Below, piece by piece: positions 1-13,450 of a stretch of DNA of 64,000 nucleotides (position 1 is the stretch's first letter; every line of letters starts with the position of its first letter). Below the pieces are notes generated by a model that was not told where the DNA came from, searched no databases, and saw only the letters and a list, made by a program, of their open reading frames with translations. Both the position numbers and the translations under genes were made by a program. Source of the DNA: Prochilodus magdalenae (lineage: Eukaryota; Chordata; Actinopteri; Characiformes; Prochilodontidae); assembly GCA_024036415.1 (NCBI GenBank), contig JAMWET010003455.1, forward strand, positions 124,001-188,000, written 5' to 3'.

Positions 1-1033
1 CTACTGTTTTATATATTTATACTTCACACTGACTCAGCCTGTATTGTAAACCACTTCAACTTGTATGTATGCCAGGAACCTGGATACAGCTTGAGTGGCA
101 AATTATTAACAGATAAAGTTTAGGTGACTTTTGACTTTCAGTGATTGTTAGCGCTGTTAGCCAGTCAGTTGCAGTTTTAGTCTAAAGCAGCAAGGCTTGG
201 ACAACAAATATTTTGGGGGGAAAAAATTAAATCGCATACTTTAGATATTTACTTTAACTATTTCTTTAAACTCTCAAATTTTCATTTGTTATTGCTTTAT
301 TAAAAACACTTTGTCAAAAAAATAATAAACATAAAAAAACCTTTGAATGAAGGTGCGTCAAATGTTTGACTGGTACTATATATGCCATATCCATTTGAAA
401 AACAAGTTCTTTAAGTGATTGTGGGAAATTCCAGAGTAGTTTAGTGAATGTGGAACTCGGTATTACCTCATTACAGACGCAGACTAAAAATGTCTGGGTA
501 GGTCATGAATAAATAATAAATGATGAAATTCTGGCACACTTTACTTTTCAAAACAAAATGTCACGAATGAGGCACAATCGGAAAAAGTTTCGCGCCACTA
601 TTACTCAACATTAAAACCACATACTTTTTTCTTTCTTTATTTTCTGCTTTTTTATCTCCCCAGGGAGCAGAAAAGATCCCCTAATTGAGGACTAACCTGT
701 GTGTCGTAGGGTTGACAAGATAATCTGCTAAACGCTCTTTTCAAGCTTTGTTGAGAAAAATATGATAAAACATTGCTTATTTGAGTTTTTTGAACTGTCA
801 TCTGTCATTATAAGTAATACAAAAAAGATAAAGGCTAAGACGTCCAAAACTGATGCGAAAGAACTTTGAAATGAGCTGTCAGGCTTTTTATCCAGGTCAC
901 GCTGGTTGGCTAGTAGAGGAGGTTTATTCCCTGCTTAAAACATGAGGAATTTTTATAATGGGGGCAAAAGCAAAAAAAGATGTAGTCCCTGATTCTGGTG
1001 ACCCGCCTGTCATTTTTTTTCCTTATTCCCCAG
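1..1033. other. Upstream intron sequence, no exon seen
   Basis: AT-rich sequence before the first recognisable exon. It must be the 3' part of an intron, because the first exon starts in phase 1 in mid-protein. A pyrimidine-rich acceptor (tttttttccttattccccag) ends at 1033. I see no ABCA1-like peptide here; the TMD1 exons lie outside the window. Confidence 0.7.
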
Positions 1034-1150
1034 GTCAGTATGGGATACCCAAGCCATGGTATTTTCCTTTCACCTCCTCGTATTGGTGTGGAACGCCGGT
1101 GGGCTCCAGGGATGAACCAGACCCTCTGGATGCACTGGAGAACCAAAATG
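1034..1150 (+). CDS. abca1: abca1 exon 1 of window: end of TMD1, lead-in to NBD1
   Basis: The exon starts after CCCCAG and ends at AAAATG|GTACAC. It enters with two bases completing a Gly codon and leaves in phase 1. The peptide [12 protein letters not shown] then SYWCG matches the stretch of ABCA1 that follows the last TMD1 helix and leads into NBD1. After it comes an acidic, unconserved tail ([17 protein letters not shown]). Confidence 0.9.
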
Positions 1151-4100
1151 GTACACACAGACACATGCACCACACAGGATAGTGTGGTGTGTATATATGA
1201 TGCTGCCAGCTTCCGCATAGATTTATGTATTCGTTAAGTTCCATCACCAGGTCATGTATTAAATAAACATGAACACAGTGTCAAATTGAGAACTGCAAAT
1301 AATACAGGGCTGCCACAAAGAGAGGTTTAGAGATGGTTAAATGAACAAACAGACATTTTGCTGATGTTGGAACAAAACCTTGCATCTCCAACATAATAAC
1401 TTCACAGGAGAGAAAATTGCACAGTTGTAAAGAAAGTCAAGATAACTTTTTACCTAGTAATTTTGAGCCATTTGTTCTGGTTAATTACAAAAATTACATA
1501 ATGGGAAATATGTCAAAAACTGAAAAACAAATATATGGTTTTCTGCAGACAGCGATATGCAAATATTTTTATTTATTGTAATGTTAGTTAGTTTTGAGCA
1601 AGTAATTAGCCTATTCTAGTTCTTATAAGTCTCCTAAAATCTGCCCAGTATTTCTGTATATTCCTGTACAAACACTTTAACCCCTTATCTTCCTTACCAA
1701 AAAAATCTATACATAAACATACTTTAGCGTAAATGTGCTTCAGCTATTGTTTTTTCTAAAATGAATTTACTCATGACTTATGTCACTTATTTTGTGACAC
1801 TTATCTGACACTTATGTTTACACGTTACAAGTGTTTCTGCTGAAAGACTCAATGACCTCAAGTTGATTTTTTTATGCCTCATTGGTAGAGATGCCACAAT
1901 CAGGTTAAGTTCAGCACCTTCTTAAGATATAGTTACTACCTAAAAGTTAAGTGGGGCGTTAAAGGGTTAATCGTACTTTAGTGTAATGAAGGGAACAATT
2001 CACAAACCCATTACTGTTGTCACAGATGATTAACCCTTTTTTTCTTATTTATTTATTTATGACATACAAACATTATTCAAACGCTTCTGTTGCTGTTTGT
2101 GCTGCAGGTTATTTGGAGAAGGCCTCTGCTGAACTGAAGGCTGGTGTTTCTATTAGAAATATGGTGAAAGTGTACAAAACTGGAAAAAAACTGGCTGTGG
2201 ATAAACTCAGTCTGGACTTCTATCAGGACCAAATCACTTCATTTCTAGGACACAATGGAGCCGGAAAAACTACCACCATGTAAGTTGAGCTGTACACAGG
2301 GACCATTACATATAATTTACAGTTCCACTTTATCCTGAATGCTTTTAGATAGTCTACAGATGCTCAAACTATTAGTGAACTATCTGATGATTCTCAGTAG
2401 CCATTTCAGTGCTTGTCAGTTCCGACATGCTAACCTGGCCCCTTTATTGCCAAGCTGGAAGAGTGACAGCACTGGACAACTCACCCCTTTAGGAGGAGAA
2501 GACTAATTGCCAATTCTTATAGGTCAACTAACAGGCGGCCATATTGGCTAACATGGCAAATAATAGGGTACAGAGGAAGGATCATCCTACCCACCCAGAG
2601 ACAGCAAGGCCAGTTACACTGATTTGAACACCCAGTCATAGATGGACAGCCAGTTTAATCAGTGGAGTTTACGTTTTACTCATGCTTTTGAGAAACAGAC
2701 CTGAACAGGTAAAAAAAAAAAAAAAGGTCTTGCATTTTCATAGACATAGGGTCTATGTCAGTGATTGAACAGTAATTGAAATGGCAGTCCATCAGGGGTT
2801 CTGAGATGTGCAACATCAGGTGATTGGTAGATTTTCAACGATACCACAATCATCAAGGGGGCATAAAGCTGGCATGAATTTAGGTACTGCTTAGCACACT
2901 GTCATAAAGAACTGGATGTTTATCTTCCAATCATGTCAAGAAGACCAATTAGAGTCAGGGAGGTCACAGCAAGACAAGACATCAATTTCATTTATTCACT
3001 CGTTTATTTTATCTTTAAACTGACAAAACAGAATTGGCAGTTAGTGGTCTCCTCCAAGCGTGCTGTGCTGTCAAATGACATTATGTTAATACCAGTTTGA
3101 AAAGATGTGACGACACTACATGTGTCTCCACTAGCCTTCACCATCTCTGTGTGGTAACATTGTTCAATAGTAGTTGGAAATTGGAAACAATTCAGTTTGA
3201 TCTCATCAGGCGGATGACAACATGCAGCTAAAATGCTAAACTGGCCTTTAAAACTACAATCTTAAAGTTGATGTCTAGAGTGAGTTTTGTATATTAAGTA
3301 ATGAACAAATAAAGATATAATTAATTGTAACAGTCTTTTATTTGAATGTAATTTAATGATGAAGTAAACACCTGCAGTGCGTCCACAGCTGATCATCTGA
3401 ATAAAGTAATACCTATAGAGTGGTTTCTCCTGTCTCTCTGTTGCTATAGTAGCAGCGTACAATAGAATCTTTTCGTTTCTACTAATCTGTTTTGCGAATA
3501 AGCACTTTGTGGCACTCGGGTCAAAGCTGTGAAATAAAGCTTTTCTTCCTTCTCTCTAAGATGTATAAGGTCTAACAGGTTTTTCTTTTGAGATTGGTAG
3601 TTGAAGCATGCTTTGTAAGGCTTGTTGGTCATCTGATTGTTTTACTGGTTTGGCCTTTGCTGCCCTCAGGTCCATTCTGACTGGTCTGTTTGCTCCCACA
3701 TCTGGCACGGCCTACGTTAACGGCTTCGACATCCGCACAGACATGGACAGCATTAGGAAGACGCTGGGCATGTGTCCGCAACACAACGTCTTATTTAACG
3801 AGTGAGTAACAGAGGTCAGCTTCATGCTGGACAAGCCATCACAGCAACAAAGAACTCATGTCACCTCATTGTTACTTCAGTGAAATCATGACTAGAAGTC
3901 AAAGTAGCCAAGTGAAAAAAGGTTAAGTAAAAATACTGGGTCCTAAAACACCTCCAGTGCTGAGTTTCTTACCTACAGTGGAACTTCTTAGTACATATGG
4001 CATCAGCATAGGAACAGAAGGTAAAGGAGTTGAACCAGCATAATAAAATGAAGATAAAACAAAAATGAGTTAGCTAGCACAGTTGGTTCCCTCTCATTCT

Positions 4101-7100
4101 CACAAGTGCCTTGCAATATTAATGAATACTTTAACATAATGATGTTATATTGTGTTTCTTACCCATAAACTGAAGCTATGTAATAGCTTGTGTAGCAGCA
4201 TGCAATACACCGCTTTGTCCAGTATGCCAGGTGAACTTTTTTCTAATGGAGTAATTTGTAAGTTGACACGACATGTTGAACTTGTACTCCAACATGTAAA
4301 GGACAACATATCCCCAGGAAATGTGCAATCCCTCCTCCTCTCTCTTCAATTCTTACCAGGCTAAAATAAATCTAGTCCAACATTTTACTTCTGTTTATAT
4401 CACTTTATATGTTTGCTGCTTGTTTCATGACACTTCTTTTCATTGGCTTCTTGGTCTTATATCCAAAATGGACTGATTTGACTTTGAGTCTATTTTGGAT
4501 CACTCAGCTGCTGTAGCCAGTGTCGTAGTCTGGGCCTTGCCTTTACTCCAAGCTGAGAGGCTCTGCAGCATTTTAGCTACTACTGAATGCAGGAACTCTT
4601 GTAATACTGGCCAAATTCCAGTAGCGTCTGACAGCTGTGGATAAAGCTTAAGTTTTAGAGACACACATATTAGATGAATGTTAACTTACGATCCTCTTAG
4701 CTAGTGTAATTGTCTTTGATCTAGTTGACTTACACTATATTGCCGAAAGTATTTATTCACCCATCCAAATCACTAAATTCAGGTATTCCAATCACCTCCA
4801 TGGCCACAGGTGTACTAAACCAAGCACCTAGACACGCAGACTACTTCTACAGCCATTAGTAAAAGAATGGGTCGCTTTTAGAAGCTAAGTGAATCCCAAC
4901 GTTGTACCATGTTAGGACACCACCTTTGCAACAAGTCCAGTCGTGAAATTTCCTCAGTACTAAAGATTCCGCAGTCAACTGTCAGTGGGATTATAACAAA
5001 GTGGAAGTGACAGCGACTCAGCCACAAAGTGGTGGGCCACATAAAATGACAGAGCAGGGTCAGCGGATGCTGAGATGTGTAGTGCACAGAGGTTGCCAAC
5101 TTTCGACAGAGTCAATCAATACAGACGTCAAAACTTCATGTGGCTTTCAGATTAGCTCAGGAACAGTATGTGGAGAGCATTATGGAATGGGTTTCTATGG
5201 TCGAGCAGCTGCATCCAAGCCTTACATCATCAAGCACAATGCAAAGCGTCAAATGCATTACATTATTATTTAGCAATGAACTCTGTGAGCTAAAGTCTGC
5301 ATCATCAAAGACTGAAAGATTGCAATAAATTGACACTGACAAATCAAAGAACAGTCACAGATGGCCAAATATGTAGAAAAGACAATCATAAATAATCATT
5401 AATAAATAAGCATTTATACCACATCTCCGAGCTTACGTACAATGAGTGTATATGTGTTGTAGTCAGGCCGTTATTCATTGATTCTAAGCAAAAAGTTGTG
5501 TATATATTTCCGGATTTGAAATATACAGGTCCCTGGCATTAAAGAGATTAAAAATGCTGTAGTGTAATAACTCTAGACTTCTGAGGGTTAAATCTCAATT
5601 GGCAGTGCATTTGTGATGCCTTCATAAACTTTACTAAAACAGCCCATTTCAATTACGAGGAGTGTCAAGATTCCTTTATTATTACACGCTTGACATACAG
5701 CTTGGAGAAGCCATTATTTAATGAGCAAAATTGTGAATGCTTATTGGATTCACGGCTCATTTATTGCAGTCAGACAAAAAAAAACCCGGCCTGCGTTATG
5801 CATTATGCCACTGTATGAGACGCTTTCGATTTGTAGCAGCATGTGTGGAATGCTTTATGAAGATAGATGCTGATACAAACTGTCCGAACCGTTATGCCCC
5901 GCCGACTCCATGATGGATGTGTGTTTTCCAGCCTGACCGTGGAGGAGCACATCTACTTCTACGCCCGTCTGAAGGGACGCAGCTCCAAGGAGGTAAAACA
6001 GGAGATGGATCAGATGATCAAAGATGTGGGACTGCCGCACAAGCGCAAGGAGCTTTCCAAGAACCTTTCAGGTATGGCGGAGTGTGCGTGAATGCATGCA
6101 TGTGGACGAGTGATGGAGAAAGTATGCTGGGTATTCTTGGTTAGTGTGCAATAATTTAGCATAGTAAACAGAGAAAGATGCAAAGCTCTTTGGATCTCTG
6201 TTCTTTTCCGGCACAACTGAAGATTAACCCTTTAAACGGATTTTCTGTGTGTGAGTGTTTAATTAAATGGTTAACTATGTAAACAAAGCTATTGGTGTGG
6301 TTTGGTGTGAAATGCTCTGTTCTAAAGGGAACCTTTGAGTCAGGATTGTTCCTGTGCTGTTTTTATAGCTGCTGTTGCATTAACTTCCACTCATGGCAGA
6401 GAGATAGGGTGAAACAGTGTCCCAATAGTGTCCCATTTTTTAGATTCATTTAACCATCATCAGCATTGTTTATAGAGACTCAGAAGACATGTTTGGGTTC
6501 ACTGGTGGTTTTGTATAGTTAATAAAATGGCTATATTTGTGTTATAGTACATAACACTGGTTCCCATCACTACCACAGTAAATAAATCTGAATGTATAGT
6601 AGGTCTCTTTTTAGGAATCTACCAGCTCTGAATGGTTCTGTTCAAATCTCAAGACTTAAATAATGCAGACATTTTGGTGGAACTATAGTTTGGAAAAGAA
6701 AACCTGCTCCTCATATGCTGAAACACAGAATTAGGCAAAACATGGCTAGTGGTGCCACTCAGTCTGTTCCTAACCTGTTTATATAGAAATAAAGGAAAAG
6801 CTGAAAATTCGCTCTCAAACTTCATTTTGAACAAGCTAACACATAAAAATGCACTGTTATTCTGAGGAAACAAAACAAAAAGTTCTTCTGATTTAAATTT
6901 GTACTCTGAATGACCTTCCACATTCACAGTACATCCAACAGTGAAGCAATCTTTGTGCATGGTTTCAGCTCTGATTCCGTTCCTTGATGCAGTTCACTGT
7001 AGCCAGTGCAGACAGCAAGTATAAACATGGGGCCACTGTCAAATTCTCAGAAGAGAACACCGGACAGATTCTATATTTATAAGGTTTGTCTGTTTTGTCT

Positions 7101-10100
7101 GCTTTGTTTGTGGGCAGGTGGGATGCAAAGGAAGTTGTCAGTTGCCATAGCATTTGTGGGCGGGTCCAATGTAGTCATCCTGGACGAACCCACAGCCGGA
7201 GTGGATCCGTACGCAAGGAGAGGAATCTGGGAGCTGCTGCTAAAATATAAAAAAGGTATTTGTAGAACTGCATACTAACGCTTATTCGTAGCCACTCATC
7301 ACATTCATACAGATGTTGCCTGTACTTCAGTCTTTAGGTCTTTAAGCATGTTTACACTTAGCTTAGGAGCCCATTAGCTGAGCTAGAGTATCCACTAACT
7401 CCACCTGCGGTGCACCCTCATCAGTCACTTGAATCACACACTGGTGTGGTCAGCTTGTTGTATCAGTCAAGGCTTTAAATCTGCTAAAACCTGCATCCAC
7501 TGACACGCGTTCACTAAACTGTCAGAGTCTGTCCAAAGGCTGCTGGCTGAAATGTGCATACCACAGGTTTATCTAGTTAATGCTCAGTTTAATTTTAACT
7601 TCTTTATACAGTGATACATTTTACATTTACTTCAGGTGATATAAATATGGTTATGGCTAATTATGTAATAGTAAGTAATAGTTATAGAATAAAAAAACAG
7701 TAGTTACCTTGTGGGTACACAAACAATAACAAAAAGATAGATAGGGTCAGTATCTGTATACTGTATTGATCAATATTTAAGGATCAGGTATTGTTAACTG
7801 TGTTGAAAGAGAAGAAAAAGTGATATGTGTGTTGCTAATCAAGATCATTAACTGCAACTTGATATATTATCACCATCCTCTTTATGAGCTCCACCTGCCT
7901 TATAGGTATACAATAACTGTAGCTCATTTGTTGTCATGCACAGTTTGTCAGTCCCCCCGACCCCCATTCATCATTGTATTTTTAATAAAGTGGCTGCATG
8001 TATTCCCTCGTCTCAGAGCAGAGCTGACAGATTACTTCAGTATTTTATTGGTTTGTAATTAGACAGCCCCCTGTGCTTCCTTTAGTTTGAATGAGAATTT
8101 ATATTAGTTAGATCCAGAGATGTCATCATGTACTCACAGTGCATATGTTTCAAGAGTTCACTTGCCTCTGTATTCCTTGCGCACTAATCATATTTATTTA
8201 GATACAATGTTAGATCAGAGCTGTGAGCCTGAGGGTAATATCACCAGTGGCTACATTACATTTGGTAGATGCACTTATTCAGAACAGCTTCTAAAAATGG
8301 TTAAAGCAGTATCATTTCCAGACTGGGGATGCACCAACAAAGATACAAAAGCTCATAATTAGTGCCGATACTAACACTAAAACACTGTATCCATATCAGC
8401 ATAACAATACTCGGTGCAAAAACATACATAGGTAGAGGTGAAAAGATCAAGACTGGTAAGATAATTGGGTTAGACAGACTCAGTATCAGTTCTCAGAATT
8501 GACCGGTACATTAGGATCAGTTATTTTTAGGAAAAAAAACATATTATTGCGTCCATATTCCACGCAATACCTTTTTACATTTAAAACTTGTACAGCCTGT
8601 TGTTGTTGTTGTTCATAACTGTGTCATAGCACACAACACAGCCTAAACTTGTTTGTTACATTTTTGTGCAGTCTTTTGCAGAGCTGGTTCTTTTGTATAA
8701 ATATATATTTGATACCTCATTCCTTTATCCCAATAGAACAAATAAGCAGTACACATTTTCTTACCATGAACATGTTTATATTAAGGAGCTGTCAGGAGCT
8801 GAAGTACATCCTTTGAATGGTCCTTTATTGCCCACTTGAATTACTTTACTCCACCACAGGAATGTAAATTCATGTACTTGCTTTAAGCAGGATCCTGGAA
8901 ATACTGGTATGAACACCTTGAAGAAGATGCAGTGCTATTTCGTGCTCTGTGCCGGCCCGGATGGTCACATAGTTGACAAATGGTGAAGAAAAACTCGGCC
9001 AAAATCAACAATGCTAGGATTAGATTGGGCTATGGTTTAGGTTAGAACAAGGATTAGGGTCAGGATTAGGTTATGGCTTTAGGTTGAGGTTAGGGTTAGA
9101 ATCACAATTATGAAAAACAAGTAACGTTATTGAAAATTTAGCTGAATTCAAGTTTAATTCAAATTAAGCATCAAAGTATCTACAGTGGCCTGTCTAGATG
9201 AATACAATCTCTCTAGCTACAGGGTCTACTGCACAGAACAATCAAACATTGTAGTGAAAACCAAAGACATCGTTACACATAAAGTATAAACATACACAGT
9301 ATCTAACCTTAAACATCACAGTGTTTTACCAGTAAAAAACTTCTGAATTTTAAACATGTTATATCATATAATGATCATGAATATCTGACCTTCAGTTTTG
9401 AGTTATTTGGGTTCTCCCCATTTAAAGATATTCGGATCAGGTCTTGGGTGTGAGGGTGTGTATGGCTGCCTGAAAAAGATGACTACCAAGTGAACAAAAT
9501 TCCTATGAAGACTTTGGTAAGGCAAGTTCACCTGAACCTGCTTAATTATCTAAAATTATATAAAATATCCATGTTACGTGGTCCCCTACAGTAGTTCGTG
9601 CCCCTCTTTATCCCACTTCTCTTTTATTAATGCTCTTAGATTGTCTGTATAAGAGACCTGAATATTTAGTTTTAGGCTATTCAGGAAGCCTCTTACTGTG
9701 AAGTCTATGAACTGTGTATGTTAACAAATCAATGGGAAATAGTGGCTAAAGGGCAGTTACACATTTAGGAACCAAGTTTTGTAGGTCATGGTTGATCAAA
9801 CACAAGTGTACCTAAAAACACCAGCCGCCCATTACATTGTGTGCACCTTTTAACCAATATATATATATATATATATATGGTCCAGATTTACTTTCTGTAA
9901 TTTCGTTATATCAGCATACATTCAAATTAAGAGTGCCTTTCCTTTTTTTTTGAGAAAGATATGGTTGAGTTTGATTTAGGTAAGGCTGTTTTGCAATGTG
10001 CACATTTCTTTCTTCAACAAGGCACACTAAAAAAAGATTGCTTTAAGCACTTCTTTAACTAAAAGTATCAGTACCAGGGGAATCAATAGCACCCCTACTA

Positions 10101-13100
10101 GAGACAGGCAGGGATATTTTTAACAGGTTGTTTAGCAGATCGCTAGTTTCAGAAGCTCTAGCTGATTTCTTCAGAAGCTACTAAAGATAATGCTCCTAAA
10201 CTCTCACTCTCCTCTTAATGCATGTATGGATTTCCACCCTATTGACTGGCCCAGTTCACGAGAGATCGTTTGCCAAGTCGCTTCGGGCAACAAGCTGCGA
10301 AAACATCCAAGCGATGATTGGTATCATTTCACATTAAAGAGACGCACTGCGAACCCTGCGTGGCGGTTGTGTTTAAAAGTCAATAAGCAAATTAAGATAG
10401 CGTTCTACGGACATGTTTTCCACACAGCGGCTAATTTACTCCACTAGTGACGATCTATCCACAAGCTTCCATTGAAACCCAGCAGAGATCAGGGCGAAAA
10501 ATCCATCAGCTTCGCGAAAGCCGGTCGGTATTGAAGCTCCGGCCACAATTTCGGCCATGAAGGAAGAGTAAGTGGCCAGATAATGAGGAGGGCAGTGCGG
10601 ACTCAGCCTAATCACCCGTACCTTAATACATTACGCTGCTCTGAATTAATAATGAACACATTCATGCTCACTGATAAGATAATCATGAAACCTGCCTCGT
10701 CTCTGCTAATTCCGCACAATCAGGTTAAACCTATAAAGCCGGCCATTATTCTTAAAAAGAAATTGTTCAGGGCAAAAAGAAACATATTTGCATAGTTTTC
10801 ACACCATACATCAAGTATCACGTATAACATAGCTAACAAATTTTGAAAGCTTACATAAACCTACAGTTATCTATGAGATAAGCAAAGTTTCAGACTTTAT
10901 TTTGACTGTATACTTTTGTCCATTTGTACACACAACAGTGTTTTATACAGTGCCAGAAACCGCATGTCTAGAATCTTTTGAGATTATTTAGTAACTTGAC
11001 AAGTTTGGTGGTTTAGGAATGCAGTCTGCACAACGATAATTGGTGCATGTAAGCCTCCAATACATAACCTGCATTAGCCTTGAAGCTCCATTGCAAAATG
11101 GAAGCCTAAAGCAGTAAGCCAAAAGGGACTCTGACATAAAGTGGTATCCTCTCAAATAAGGCTGTTTTTGTGAAAACCCCTGTAACGAACAGCTTTAACA
11201 CACAGCAGTCCTCAGTTTTGCACTTCTGTCCTTTCATGAAATTGTAGTGCTATGTTATACTATGTACTTTATTAATCCTGAAATAGAGATTAGTCATTTT
11301 GCTGCCCACATGCAAACTGTGCGCAGTACACTGTCGCTAGCAGAGCAGCAGCGCCACAGGCAGTGGAGGGTTTGAAGGCCAGGTATCCCAGTCCATCAAG
11401 CATGGCTTTGCTGAATGCCTCCGTTTTTTTGGTAAGAGTTTTATTTCTGGCCAAACTACTTCTCTAATGCCTCTGTTTGTCAGGATATGCCCGGAATGAG
11501 GTACACTTAGATGCTTTTAGTTTTTTCCTGATGTAGTCGCTACATACAAGTTAACTCGTCTCCACTGTTTCCTGCCACTAAAGGTTTGTTAAGTGTAGCG
11601 TTTTGTAAGGATAATGCAATATTTAGACTAAGGGCACTTAATAAAGTTCACTTGTCGCAAAGTTTAAACTCAACATCAGCTTTTTTGTGTGTGGAGGATG
11701 TCTAAAGGATGTTGGTGTCACCTTTTCCCACACACCACAGTGTCTCTGCTGAATGAAGTCAATGAGAAAAATGCATTAAGAGCCTCCAGTGATGTTACCA
11801 CTAAAAGTTGTGTCAGCGCTTCTTCAGGGCTGCCCACAGCTTGGATGTGCCAGCTTGGAAGCATTATATCCCAGAGACATTATAATAGTGGGGTTTATAA
11901 CCACTAACTACTGCATAGTAATAGCCATAACTGGAGGGCAAAGCTGTTCATAGAACGTTGTAGTTTAATCCTCTTAGTTACAGACACAATGCAGAAAACT
12001 TTGAAAGCGTTGTTTCCTTTGTTAGGTCTGAATTAAATAACTGAAGTGATCCACAGTGTAAGTGCAGAGTTTAGAGAATTTAAAGTAGTTGGTTAGTTTG
12101 TAATTTATATAGCACACATGCTAGCTAGTTCTGCAGCAGTTTTAGCTGAAATAAATAATAAAATAAAAACTGAAGTGAGATTAGCTTACAATGAAGTTAG
12201 ATTTAGTTCTTGCTAGCATATTTGGTATTCAAACTTTGCTAATCAGGCATATATTAGACTGCAGGCTTGTTAAGGTCAACAACCCACTGACTTTCTGCTC
12301 GACCACAGGCCACCCCGATGGTCTGCTCACATAGCAAAGTGTTTCTGACACTATCGCAGTTGGACACAAAGTCATTGGTCACTTTCAACATTGTACCATG
12401 GAATATTCCTACTCAGAATGCAGACAGATAATATTGTCCTAATGTTTATGTGCACAGATTCATTATCTAAGCCTCTGTAGCTCAGTTTCTCAGCATGTTA
12501 GCCCAGTACTCAGGTGTGCAGTGGGTTACTTTGAACGAAACAGCACAATGGATTATTTTCTATAGACAGAGCTGCCTCTCATCTCACATGGCATGTCAAT
12601 CTGACCAATAGAGTGAGCGTATCCATGATTGTTTATTCAAGGGTATGAATAAGTGCTCTTGCATCAGCCCTGGATGTGATTCCTTTTGTCTCTAAGCTAC
12701 ACAGACTGTTTTTAGAGGCAGGCGAGGATCAAAACTATAAAACATATTTTATTAACAGCTGCCATAAGCCCTTTTCTGACGTGAAACAAAACCTGCTCTT
12801 CTCCACTGCAGCATTACTGCAGAGTAACTAATGAAGCATAGCTAACTAATACTCTTCATTTAACATCAGCTAGATTTGAATGATGTAACTGTTAAGGTAC
12901 ATTTCACTCATTTACATCATTGTAACTATGTAATATGCTATGGTATCTGCAAGCACTAAACTATATACACTTACACCCTGTCTGGATAAAATGGTATGGA
13001 AGCAGTGTTATGTGTTCTGTTATTATGAAAATTCTGTCAGGTTTTAATGCAGTGCTAGGTTCTGAAGACGGAAATGAGGTGAGGCAAAGGGCTCATGCAT

Positions 13101-13231
13101 GAATTTTCAAGGTGCCCAAAATACTTATCAGCATCCTGATACACATACACATACCCAGCAGACTGAAACCTCCCTCTCTTCTCTTTACCTTGGGTCACAG
13201 CTTTGGAAAACATTGCGTCATTAATGGAAAC

Positions 13232-13275
<44 letters not shown>

Positions 13276-13404
13276 TTTTGTGTGTGTCTGTATGTGTATC
13301 TGTGTGTGTATAAGGCCAAAAAGCTGTGCAGTGTTTCGTCTGTCCATGATCGATCACTGCGCTCCCTGATATTACACGTCATAAATCAAACCTGCTAACC
13401 ACAG

Positions 13405-13450
<46 letters not shown>

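Noticed and set aside
910..1247. Minus-strand frames of 102 and 70 residues over exon 1
   Set aside because: Shadows of the plus-strand exon, which reads [12 protein letters not shown]. No other support.
9025..9095. True interstitial telomere
   Set aside because: The units are too irregular and a second copy with shared flank exists at 48705, so a dispersed repeat is more likely.
10190..10447. 85-residue plus-strand frame in intron 5 as a gene
   Set aside because: No recognised similarity, and no flanking splice signals matching the abca1 phase. The CpG-rich block is better treated as a possible regulatory element.
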